Positions 25,596 through 34,932 of a DNA stretch of 64,000 nt are shown here, one piece after another. The position numbers and the translations under genes are program-made. Under the pieces are notes generated by a model. That model had not been told where the DNA came from and searched no databases. It was given only the letters and a program-made list of their open reading frames with translations. The DNA comes from VRUE01 sp963720805 (GTDB lineage: Bacteria > Actinomycetota > Thermoleophilia > Solirubrobacterales > 70-9). Location: NCBI GenBank assembly GCA_963720805.1, contig CAVRGT010000005.1, forward strand, positions 62,001-126,000, given 5' to 3'. How positions within the stretch are numbered: position 1 is the first letter of the stretch; each line of letters starts with the position of its first letter.

Positions 25596-25744
25596 GGGAT
25601 GGCAGGTATGCCTCTGCGGGAATGTTCGCGAAGCGGCCGCCGCACTCGTGTTTCGAGGCGCGGCGCAGCCGCGCTCTTCAATTGTCGCTAAGCGCGCGCA
25701 GCGCGCGTGCGACCTAATTCCCGCAGAGGCATACCTGCCATCCC
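25596..25744. repeat. Structured cloverleaf-type palindrome E2 (family R3)
   Basis: 149 bp closed by perfect 28-bp arms (25596-25623 and 25717-25744). Inside, in inverted order relative to E1: GTTCGCGAAGCGGC (25624-25637), a GCGCGGC/GCCGCGC hairpin with GCA loop (25655-25676) and a GTCGC...GCGAC hairpin with alternating GC core (25684-25713). The closing arms have a different sequence from those of E1 while the interior is shared. It ends 78 bases before the secA start. Confidence 0.85.
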
Positions 25745-25822
25745 ACCCACCCACACCCGAACCCCGGACGTCCCTCTGAACGCCTCCAGCCCCGTCCCGA
25801 CCGCCCCCGCTACCCTTGAGCA

Positions 25823-28653
<2,831 letters not shown>

Positions 28654-28654
<1 letters not shown>

Positions 28655-28768
28655 GCGGCTATCCCGGTAGGGGTTTCGCTTAACTTTTTCGATGGCACCG
28701 CAGTGGCTGGCGCCGCAAGGAATCGCCGAAAAAGTGCAAGACGCTCCACCCCTACCGGGATAGCCGCT
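28654..28768. repeat. Long palindrome E3 between secA and the SnoaL gene
   Basis: Perfect 21-bp arms (28654-28674 and 28748-28768) enclose an inner stem of ACTTTTTCG and GGC pairing with GCC and GAAAAAGT (about 28684-28733). The left arm begins on the last base of the secA stop and the right arm ends one base before the next ATG, so it fills the intergenic space. Its architecture resembles E1 and E2 but I see no shared motif. Confidence 0.8.
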
Positions 28769-28769
28769 C

Positions 28770-29174
28770 ATGGCCCATGACTCGGTTCGTGAGTTCATTC
28801 GGGCCTTCAACGAGCGGGATCTTGATGCGTTCGTGAGCACTCTCGACCCTGAGGTTGAGCTGCACTCGGGTAGGGGACTGCGCAAGGGGCGGGAGGCGGC
28901 GCGGGTCTGGGCGACGCGGGCTCCCGGTGGCTTGCAGCAGACGATTGAGGTTGATGAGCTGTTTGAGGACGACACCGAGGGCGGTGGGGGGAGGGCCCTT
29001 GCCCTGATCAGGCGGGTATGGCGGTGGGATGAGGACGGGTCGCATGCATCGACCGACGAGATGGCTTGGTTGTTTGAGCTGCATGAGCACCGGATTCGCA
29101 GTTGGCGGCCGTTTGATGATCGCGAGGACGCCTGGCGGGCATACCATGGGGGCGATGGGAGCCCCGGCAGCTGA
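28770..29174 (+). CDS. SnoaL/NTF2-like protein
   Basis: 134 residues. SVREFIRAFNERDLDAFVST at the N-terminus, with later WRWDEDGSHASTDEMAWLFE and RSWRPFDDREDAWRAY, fits the SnoaL-like branch of the NTF2 fold, a cone-shaped domain used as a small-molecule pocket or minor enzyme. The function of this copy is unknown. It overlaps the next gene, suggesting a two-gene unit with the methyltransferase. The ATG is directly behind the E3 palindrome, so its translation could be affected by that structure. Confidence 0.75.
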   Translation: MAHDSVREFIRAFNERDLDAFVSTLDPEVELHSGRGLRKGREAARVWATRAPGGLQQTIEVDELFEDDTEGGGGRALALIRRVWRWDEDGSHASTDEMAWLFELHEHRIRSWRPFDDREDAWRAYHGGDGSPGS

Positions 29175-30024
29175 GAATCGTGAGGCGAGCGAGGCCTGGA
29201 GCGGGCCGCTTTTCGAGTGCTTCGTCGAGTACCGCGATCTGGTTGCGGGCGGGCTGGGGGCACATGGGGAGGCGGCGCTGGCGGCGCACCCGCCGCGGCC
29301 CGGTGACCGCGTCGTCGACCTCGGCTGCGGCTTCGGCGACACCTCGCAACGGCTGGCCGAGCTGGTCGGGCCCGATGGGGAGGTGTTCGGCATCGACGTC
29401 TCCGAGCCGTTCATCGAGCTGGCCCGAGGCGAGGCCGAGGAGGCCGACGCCGCCAACGTTCGCTTCGCCGTCGGCGACGTGCAGGTCACCGAGTTCGAGC
29501 AGAGCTTCGATTACGCCTTCTCGCGGATGGGGATCATGTTCTTCGCCAACCCGGTGCAGGCACTGCGCAACGTCTGCAAGGCGCTCTCGCCGGGCGGGCG
29601 GCTCTGCGCGGTGGTCTGGCGGCGCAAGCTCGACAACGAGTGGGTGCGGCGGGCTGAGGAGATCGTCGACAAGTACCTCGATCACCCCGAGCAGACTGAC
29701 CAGCCGACCTGCGGGCCCGGACCCTTCTCGATGGCGAACGCCGACACGGTCAGCGAGCAGCTCATGATCGCCGGCTTCGAGCAGATCGAGCTGCGCCGCT
29801 GCGACCTGCCGCTGAAGATCGGCCACGACCTCGATCACGCGGTCGAGTTCAACATGGCGCTCGGCCCCGCCGGCGAGGTGCTGCGCCTCTGGGAAGACCG
29901 GATCGATGAGATCAAGCCGAAGATCGCGACCGAGCTGCGCCGGGCCCTGGCCGACCTCGACGGTCCCGACGGCGTCTACGCCCCGGCCTCGACCTGGATC
30001 ATCAGCGCCAGGGCTCCGCAGTAA
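29146..30024 (+). CDS. Class I SAM-dependent methyltransferase
   Basis: 292 residues from ATG 29146 (a second in-frame ATG at 29155 is equally possible). The SAM-binding glycine motif VVDLGCGFGDTSQRLAELVG, then EVFGIDVSEPFIELA, FAVGDVQVTEF and GGRLCAVVWRRKLDNEWV, are of the UbiE/Methyltransf_11/25 type. The substrate is not evident. The start lies inside the SnoaL gene. The ORF ends nine bases before prfB. Confidence 0.85.
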   Translation: MGAMGAPAAENREASEAWSGPLFECFVEYRDLVAGGLGAHGEAALAAHPPRPGDRVVDLGCGFGDTSQRLAELVGPDGEVFGIDVSEPFIELARGEAEEADAANVRFAVGDVQVTEFEQSFDYAFSRMGIMFFANPVQALRNVCKALSPGGRLCAVVWRRKLDNEWVRRAEEIVDKYLDHPEQTDQPTCGPGPFSMANADTVSEQLMIAGFEQIELRRCDLPLKIGHDLDHAVEFNMALGPAGEVLRLWEDRIDEIKPKIATELRRALADLDGPDGVYAPASTWIISARAPQ

Positions 30025-30033
30025 CCTGTCGCC

Positions 30034-31153
30034 ATGGCTGAGGCCGCGCAAACCGATTCGGTGCCCGCGCGGCTGGCCGAGATCCGCGAGCAGTTGTCCC
30101 TGCTCTCGGACTACCTTTGACCCGGCTTCGCTCGAAGCAGAGGCCGAGCGGCTGGAGCAGGAGATGCAGCGCCCCGGCTTCTGGGATGACCAGGACACCG
30201 CGGCCCGCACCTCGGCGGCTCACGCCCGCGCCCAGCGCAAGCTGAAGACCTTCCGCGAGCTCGAGTCGGAGGCGGGCGACCTCGGCGAGCTGGCCGAGAT
30301 GGCGGCCGAGGATGAGGAGATGGCGAGCGAGCTGACGACGCAGCTGGCCTCGGTCGAGCGCCGGCTCGACGAGCTCGAAGAGGCGCGGCTGTTCAGTGGT
30401 GAGTACGACGCCGGGGACGCCGTCGTCACCGTCCACGCCGGGGCCGGCGGCACCGACTCGCAGGACTGGGCGGAGATGCTGCTGCGCATGTACCTGCGCT
30501 GGGCCGAGCGCCGCGGCTTCGAGGTCGAGATGAAGGAGGCCTCGCCGGGGGAGGAGGCGGGGCTGAAGTCGGCCACTTTCATCGCCCGCGGCGAGAACGC
30601 CTACGGCCTCTTCGCCGCCGAGCGTGGCGTCCACCGCTTGGTGCGGATCTCCCCCTTCGACTCCTCGGCGCGGCGACACACCAGCTTCGCCCAGCTCGAC
30701 GTCGGCCCGCTGGTCGACGAGGGCGTCGAGGTCGAGATCGACGACGCCGACCTGCGCATCGACACCTACCGCGCCTCCGGCGCCGGTGGCCAGCACGTCA
30801 ACAAGACCGACTCGGCCGTGCGCATCACCCACATCCCGACCGGCGTCGTCGTGCAGTGCCAAAACGAGCGCTCGCAGACCCAGAACAAGGCGGTGGCGAT
30901 GCAGTTCCTGCGCTCGAAGCTGATCGAGCTGGAGGAGCGCAAACGGGCCGAAGAGCTGGCCAAGGTGAGGGGCGAGGTCAAGGACGTCGCCTGGGGCTCG
31001 CAGATCCGCAGCTACTTCCTCCACCCCGACCAGCGGGTCAAGGATCACCGCACCGGGCACGAGGTCGGCGACGCCCAGCGCGTGCTCGACGGCGACCTCG
31101 ACGACTTCATCCGCGACTACCTCAACAAGACCGCCGCCTCGGCGGCGAGCTAG
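30034..31153 (+). CDS. prfB: Peptide chain release factor 2 (programmed +1 frameshift)
   Basis: Frame one runs 28 codons from ATG 30034 to ...SDYL then TGA (30118-30120). The sequence TAC CTT TGA C is the classic RF2 slip site; shifting +1 at CTT and reading GAC from 30119 gives a 372-residue protein. It has FDPASLEAEAERLEQEM, the SPF anticodon-like tripeptide in RLVRISPFDSSARRHTS and the catalytic GGQ in ASGAGGQHVNKTDSAVRITH. RF2 terminates at UGA and UAA, so low RF2 favours the shift (autoregulation). The G-rich Shine-Dalgarno-like stimulator found upstream of the E. coli slip site is not evident. Confidence 0.96.
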
Positions 31154-31217
31154 GCAGATCGTCGACTCGCTCGTATACCTGGAGCGCCCGGCCGCCGCCG
31201 AGCCCGAGGGGCTGCTG

Positions 31218-31811
31218 GTGCTCCACCATGGCCGCGGCACCGAGGAGCGCGACCTGCTCGGGCTCGCCGATCTGCTCGACCCCGAGGCTCGATTGCGGGT
31301 GGTGACGCCGCGGGCGCCGCTCGTCCTCGAGGGCTCGCCCGGCTACCACTGGTACCTGGTGCCGCGGGTCGGCTACCCGGATCCAGCGACCTTCCAAGCG
31401 GCTCGCGAAGCGCTTGCCGAGCTGCACGACCGGCTCTGGACCGAGACCGGGGTCGATCCCGGCCGGACGGTGCTGGGCGGCTTCTCGATGGGCGCGGTGA
31501 TGAGCTACGCGATGGCGCTGAGCGCCGAGCGCCCGGCGGTTGCCGGGATCCTCGCCTTCAGCGGCTTTGTGCCGACGGTCGAGGGCTGGGCGCCTCGCTT
31601 CGAGGATCGGCTCGAGACGAGGGCCTTCATTGCCCACGGCCGCAACGATCCGGTGATCGGGATCGAGTTCGCCGAACGGGCTCGGCAAATGCTCGAAGAA
31701 GGAGGGCTCGAGGTCGAGCCCCATGAGTCAGAGCTCGGGCACCAGATCGAACCGGCGCACCTGACGGCGGCGCGGAACTGGCTGGAGGAGACGCTTCCCC
31801 AGCGGAGTTAG
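31218..31811 (+). CDS. Alpha/beta-hydrolase, phospholipase/carboxylesterase family
   Basis: 197 residues from GTG 31218, with nucleophile motif GGFSMGAVMSYAMAL, AGILAFSGFVP, catalytic Asp in HGRNDPVIGIEFA and His in SELGHQIEPAHL: the carboxylesterase/YpfH-like group. The family's first strand starts about 20 residues earlier, and the frame is open back through ERPAAAEPEGLLVLHHGRG into the end of prfB, but contains no ATG, GTG or TTG there. Real translation may begin at a rare codon such as CTG 31179 or ATC 31158. Convergent with the next gene, stops overlapping by four bases. Confidence 0.75.
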   Translation: MLHHGRGTEERDLLGLADLLDPEARLRVVTPRAPLVLEGSPGYHWYLVPRVGYPDPATFQAAREALAELHDRLWTETGVDPGRTVLGGFSMGAVMSYAMALSAERPAVAGILAFSGFVPTVEGWAPRFEDRLETRAFIAHGRNDPVIGIEFAERARQMLEEGGLEVEPHESELGHQIEPAHLTAARNWLEETLPQRS

Positions 31812-32404
31812 CGGGCCTCGGCCCAGGTGACGCGCGCCTTGCTGCTGTGCGCGACCCGTAGCTGCTGCACCTCGAAGCGCCGACAGGCGGGTGGCGCTTC
31901 CGGCACGTGGACGGTCACCGTGAAGCGGCCCGAGGACTCGACCCTGGCCATCTGCGTGCTGCCGAGGTGCTTGCTGAGGCGGAGCACGCCGCTGCGGCCG
32001 AGCCGGCGATGGACGGTGCCCAGGTGCGGGTCCTTCTTGGCGCCGTACTCGACCGTTGCCGCGGCCGGTTCGTATGTCGTGTAGCCGAGGGTGAGGCGCA
32101 TGATCTCGCGGTCGGGGTAAGCGACCACGTGGGCGCTGGCGGTTCGCAGGTAGCAGTCCTCAGCAGGTGAGAAGCCGGCGTCTTCAGCTTCGACTTCGCA
32201 TTCGTCCTCGGCTTCTTCGCCTTCCACTTCCTCTTCTTCGGCTTCGACGCATTCGCCTTCGGTTTCGTCTTCTTCTTCGCTCATCTGGATCGCGACGCTG
32301 AGCGGGAGGCTGGGTTCTTCGGCGTCGGCGAAGGCATGGCCCGTCTGGGACGCGACCAGGATCGCGAGCAGAAGCAGGGGCAGGAGCAGGCGGATTCGGG
32401 GCAT
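31808..32404 (-). CDS. Secreted protein with Glu-rich acidic segment
   Basis: 198 residues. Signal peptide PRIRLLLPLLLLAILVASQT with cleavage near AFADA. Residues 41-75 are extremely acidic (runs such as EEEDETEGECVEAEEEEVEG) with two cysteines, followed by a domain of about 120 residues with Cys at the start and end and beta-strand character (TVEYGAKKDPHLGTVHRRLG, GRFTVTVHVPEAPPACRRFE). No family recognised. Acidic stretches of this kind can bind calcium, but that is speculation. Divergent from the hydrolase at 32495 across 90 bases. Confidence 0.75.
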   Translation of the reverse strand: MPRIRLLLPLLLLAILVASQTGHAFADAEEPSLPLSVAIQMSEEEDETEGECVEAEEEEVEGEEAEDECEVEAEDAGFSPAEDCYLRTASAHVVAYPDREIMRLTLGYTTYEPAAATVEYGAKKDPHLGTVHRRLGRSGVLRLSKHLGSTQMARVESSGRFTVTVHVPEAPPACRRFEVQQLRVAHSSKARVTWAEAR

Positions 32405-32494
32405 GCTCCGTAATCGGTTGTCGGCCGCGATCCCTTGAGTGCTGGGAGGCGCGACGGCGTGGGTCCGCGGGTTTCCCGGTTAGATTCCTCGGTA

Positions 32495-33373
32495 ATGCAC
32501 GGATCTCCACCAGAAATCGACGGAGTGACACACCGCTACGTCGACGTTCCCGGCGTTCGCCTGCACGTCGCCGAAGCGGGGGAGGGGCCGCCGATCCTGC
32601 TCCTCCACGGTTGGCCGCAGCACTGGTGGATCTGGCGCAAGGTGATCCCCGCCCTGGCCGAGAACCATCGGGTGATCTGCCCCGACCTGCGCGGCTTCGG
32701 CTGGAGCGAGGCCCCGGCCGGGCGGTACGAGATCTCAGAACTGGCGACCGACATGGTCGCCCTGCTCGACCAGTTGGGCCTCGATCAGGTCGATCTGATC
32801 GGCCACGACTGGGGCGGCTACACGGGCTTCCTGCTCTGTCTCGACGAGCCGCGGCGCATTCGCAACTACCTCGCGCTGGGGATCGTCCATCCCTGGTTCG
32901 AGCCGCCGAAGGTTTCGCCGCGCTCGCTGCAGCGCACCGCCTACCAGTTCCTGCTCGCCACGCCGCTGCTCGGCGAGAGCGTGCTGCGCTTTGCGCCGGG
33001 CTTCGTCAAGCTCGCGCTGCGCCGCGGCGCCCACCCGAGCATGCGCTGGAGCGAGGAGGAGCTCGATTGCTACGCGCAGAGCTTCCGGCCGCGCGATCAC
33101 GCCCTCGCCTCCTCGCACGTCTACCGCAGCTTCCTCACCCGCGAGCTGCCGCGGCTGAAAAAGGGCTTCCACCGCTCCCGGCGCAGCCCGGTGCCGACGC
33201 GCATCCTCGCCGGTGAAGCCGACCCGGTTATCCGCGCCGACATCCTCGCCGGCTTCGAGCCCTACGCCGACGATATGAGCGTCGAGGAAGTCCCGGGCTG
33301 TGGCCACTTCATCGCCGAGGAGAAGCCCGAGCTGGTGGTCGAGCGGGCGCGCGAGTTGTTCGGCTCCGCTTAG
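32495..33373 (+). CDS. Alpha/beta-hydrolase (epoxide hydrolase/haloalkane dehalogenase type)
   Basis: 292 residues. Oxyanion-hole motif HGWPQHWWIWRKVIPAL, nucleophile elbow DLIGHDWGGYTGFLLCL with Asp as nucleophile (GHDWGG), and catalytic His in PGCGHFIAEEKPE. An Asp nucleophile indicates epoxide hydrolase or haloalkane dehalogenase activity rather than esterase. TAGATT (32481-32486) stands eight bases before the ATG at 32495, again a leaderless pattern. The stop overlaps the convergent ogt gene by four bases. Confidence 0.85.
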   Translation: MHGSPPEIDGVTHRYVDVPGVRLHVAEAGEGPPILLLHGWPQHWWIWRKVIPALAENHRVICPDLRGFGWSEAPAGRYEISELATDMVALLDQLGLDQVDLIGHDWGGYTGFLLCLDEPRRIRNYLALGIVHPWFEPPKVSPRSLQRTAYQFLLATPLLGESVLRFAPGFVKLALRRGAHPSMRWSEEELDCYAQSFRPRDHALASSHVYRSFLTRELPRLKKGFHRSRRSPVPTRILAGEADPVIRADILAGFEPYADDMSVEEVPGCGHFIAEEKPELVVERARELFGSA

Positions 33374-33921
33374 AGCACGCCCTCGAGCTTCAGCAGCTCT
33401 TCCTTCATCGGCAGGCCGCCGCCGTAGCCACCGAGGCCGCCGCCGCTGCGCAGCACGCGGTGGCAGGGGACGACGATCGGGATCGGGTTGGAGCCGCAGG
33501 CCGTTCCCGCGGCCCGCACGGCGCGCTCGTTGCCGGCGCTGCGGGCCATCTCGGTGTAGGTGCGGGTCTGGCCGAAGGGGATGTGGTTGATCGCCCGCTG
33601 CACCTTGCCGCGGAAGCCCTGGGTCAGCTGCCAATCGATCGGCAAGTCGAACTCGGTCAATTTGCCCTCGAAGTAGAGGTCGAGCTCGCGCCGCGCCCGC
33701 TCGAACTTGGCCGGCGCCTCGAGCACCCGCGGCGAGACCTTCTCGGCGAGCTCCTCCAGCGTTTCCTCGGGGTCGTAGTTGGGCAGGTTGACGCGGAGCA
33801 GGCCACGCGGCGTCGCGGCCAGCAGCAATGGCCCGAAGGGCGAGTCGACGTTGGTGTAGGCGATGTCGAGCAGCCCCTCGGCCTCGGCCCGCTCGGCCAG
33901 GCGTTGCAGCGATGCCTTCAT
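33370..33921 (-). CDS. ogt: Methylated-DNA-[protein]-cysteine S-methyltransferase
   Basis: 183 residues. The C-terminal domain has the alkyl-acceptor motif IPIVVPCHRVLRSGGGLGGYGGGL with Cys153, preceded by the helix-turn-helix region GFRGKVQRAINHIPFGQTRTYTEMA. It removes O6-alkyl groups from guanine in a suicide reaction. The first 20 residues (KASLQRLAERAEAEGLLDI) are an extra helix before the usual N-terminal domain, probably a trace of coupling to the upstream sigma factor, whose stop it overlaps by four bases. Confidence 0.93.
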   Translation of the reverse strand: MKASLQRLAERAEAEGLLDIAYTNVDSPFGPLLLAATPRGLLRVNLPNYDPEETLEELAEKVSPRVLEAPAKFERARRELDLYFEGKLTEFDLPIDWQLTQGFRGKVQRAINHIPFGQTRTYTEMARSAGNERAVRAAGTACGSNPIPIVVPCHRVLRSGGGLGGYGGGLPMKEELLKLEGVL

Positions 33922-34406
33922 GCCAGCTCCTTCCTCAGTCGCTTGATTCCCTCGTGCAGGCTGCGGCGCGCGGCCTCGGGCGAGCAGCCCAGCGCCGCGG
34001 CGATCTCGGCGTGGGGAAGGTCGCTGCCGTAGCGCAGCGCCACCGCCGCTCGTTGCTTGGGGGGAAGCGCCCCGACCGCGGTCCAGATCCGGTTGTCGCT
34101 GAACTCGGGGTCCTCAACGGCGATCTCGGGTGGGTCCGCCATCGAGACCGGCTTGCGCCCGTTGGTCCGGTGATGGTCGATCGCCTTGCGGTGGGCGATC
34201 GTCAATAGCCAGCCGCGCAGGTTCTCGTCGTTGTCGAGCTTGGGGTAGGCGCGCAGGGCGGCCAGGAAGGTCTCCTGAAAGCAGTCCTCGGCGTCGGTCC
34301 GGCCGACGGCGCCGCGGAGGACGCCCATCACATCGGCGGCGTGCTCGTCGAGCAGCGACTGGAATGGAGGCAAGGCCGTCACCTGTGGGATTAAACGCTG
34401 TGCCAC
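33918..34406 (-). CDS. ECF-type RNA polymerase sigma factor
   Basis: 162 residues from GTG 34406. Region 2 (DEHAADVMGVLRGAVGRTDA, then EDCFQETFLAALRAYPKL and ENLRGWLLTIAHRKAIDHHR) and region 4 (LPPKQRAAVALRYGSDLPHA, EIAAALGCSPEAARRSLHEG) are those of ECF sigma factors. The frame stays open to 34697, but this extra part crosses the R2 repeat and has no sigma-like sequence, so the GTG was chosen. No anti-sigma gene is adjacent. It is translationally coupled to ogt, suggesting control of an alkylation response; region 4 could sense through the coupled protein, which is speculative. Confidence 0.85.
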   Translation of the reverse strand: MAQRLIPQVTALPPFQSLLDEHAADVMGVLRGAVGRTDAEDCFQETFLAALRAYPKLDNDENLRGWLLTIAHRKAIDHHRTNGRKPVSMADPPEIAVEDPEFSDNRIWTAVGALPPKQRAAVALRYGSDLPHAEIAAALGCSPEAARRSLHEGIKRLRKELA

Positions 34407-34444
34407 GGGCGGATGTGAGAGCTCGGCCGTGGCGAGCGCTTGAT

Positions 34445-34464
34445 CTGGATGATTGATTCCACGG
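34445..34464. repeat. Left 20-bp inverted repeat of the sigma-nadC intergenic element
   Basis: Pairs with 34686-34705 at 18 of 20 positions; core GATTGATTCCACGG. Together they bracket 261 bp (34445-34705) that contain the R2 repeat copy 2. On the minus strand the same sequence lies 39-58 bases upstream of the sigma-factor start. Confidence 0.65.
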
Positions 34465-34505
34465 CGACGGCCGTGGCCGACCCCTTCTTGAACTCTAAAT
34501 GAGCA

Positions 34506-34570
34506 GTCCGCGCATGTAGCGCGGCGCTGACTGAACCTTTTGCCACCGTATACGGGGGTCAATCGACCAC
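34506..34570. repeat. Dispersed 65-bp repeat, family R2, copy 2
   Basis: Same 65 bases as 15844-15908 with six substitutions and no gap, same orientation. Lies inside the 261-bp stretch flanked by inverted repeats between the sigma factor and nadC. The bases between this copy and 34685 contain no recognisable gene. Confidence 0.8.
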
Positions 34571-34685
34571 TCGGCTCCGAGCGATCGCCCACGCCTCGGT
34601 GGCGAAGGCGCCGATCGGTTACTCGATCGTCTCCGCCCGGCGAGCCCGCGCTTGCCAGCCCGGCCTGCCCGTTGTTCACGAATTT

Positions 34686-34705
34686 CCGTGGAATCAACCA
34701 TCTAG
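34686..34705. repeat. Right 20-bp inverted repeat of the sigma-nadC intergenic element
   Basis: Partner of 34445-34464; core CCGTGGAATCAACCATC. It lies just upstream of the nadC-like fragment start (34715) and contains a TAGGGT (34703-34708) that could serve as a -10 box for it. Confidence 0.65.
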
Positions 34706-34714
34706 GGTGCGCGG

Positions 34715-34834
34715 ATGGCCGATCTTCGGGACTTGGTGCCGGCTGCCATGGCTGAGGAAATTGGCCCTGGGGACGCCGGCATAGTCGAGTGGATCGGCAA
34801 GTCGCCCGAGACCCACGCGCCTACTGGCGCCTGA
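34715..34834 (+). pseudogene. Remnant or leader ORF similar to the nadC N-terminus
   Basis: 39-codon frame whose start (MADLRDLVPAAMAEEIGPGD) resembles the start of the nadC product 218 bases downstream (PDLKAVVARALAEDIGAGDV): D-L, V, A-E-(E/D)-I-G-x-G-D are shared. It then diverges and stops at TGA 34832. Either a decayed duplicate of the nadC 5' end or a short leader peptide. It has its own ATG and a possible -10 box, TAGGGT. Confidence 0.5.
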
Positions 34835-34845
34835 AGACGCGGTAG

Positions 34846-34924
34846 CTACTTGAAATCTACTTGCAACTACTTGAAGCAAGACTTGAAATGTCCCTGCAAA
34901 TGAGCACTTCTACTTGAAATGAGC
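34846..34924. promoter_or_regulatory. Direct-repeat array upstream of nadC
   Basis: Five copies of a C-T-A-C-T-T-G-A-A-A-T-like motif: 34846-34856 (CTACTTGAAAT), 34857-34866 (CTACTTGCAA), 34867-34876 (CTACTTGAAG), 34880-34890 (GACTTGAAATG) and 34910-34921 (CTACTTGAAATG). The first three are spaced 11 and 10 bases, one helical turn. Ends 9 bases before the nadC ATG. Likely a multi-site protein-binding region or a slippage-prone repeat. Confidence 0.55.
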
Positions 34925-34932
34925 TTGCGGAT

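Noticed and set aside
25322..25744. E1/E2 as a CRISPR array, rRNA/tRNA genes or integron attC sites
   Set aside because: No regular spacers, no tRNA fold or rRNA sequence, and no attC core sites or integrase; arms are too long and perfect for attC.
30118..30120. In-frame stop in prfB as a sequencing error or pseudogene
   Set aside because: CTT-TGA-C at codon 29 is the conserved programmed frameshift site of RF2, and the downstream frame is intact.
33918..33921. Sigma factor and Ogt as one fused protein
   Set aside because: The stop codon is clear and the frames differ; overlap of four bases means coupling, not fusion.
34407..34697. N-terminal extension of the sigma factor frame
   Set aside because: Crosses the R2 repeat (its translation matches that of the copy behind atpC) and shows no sigma sequence; GTG 34406 gives a complete ECF protein.
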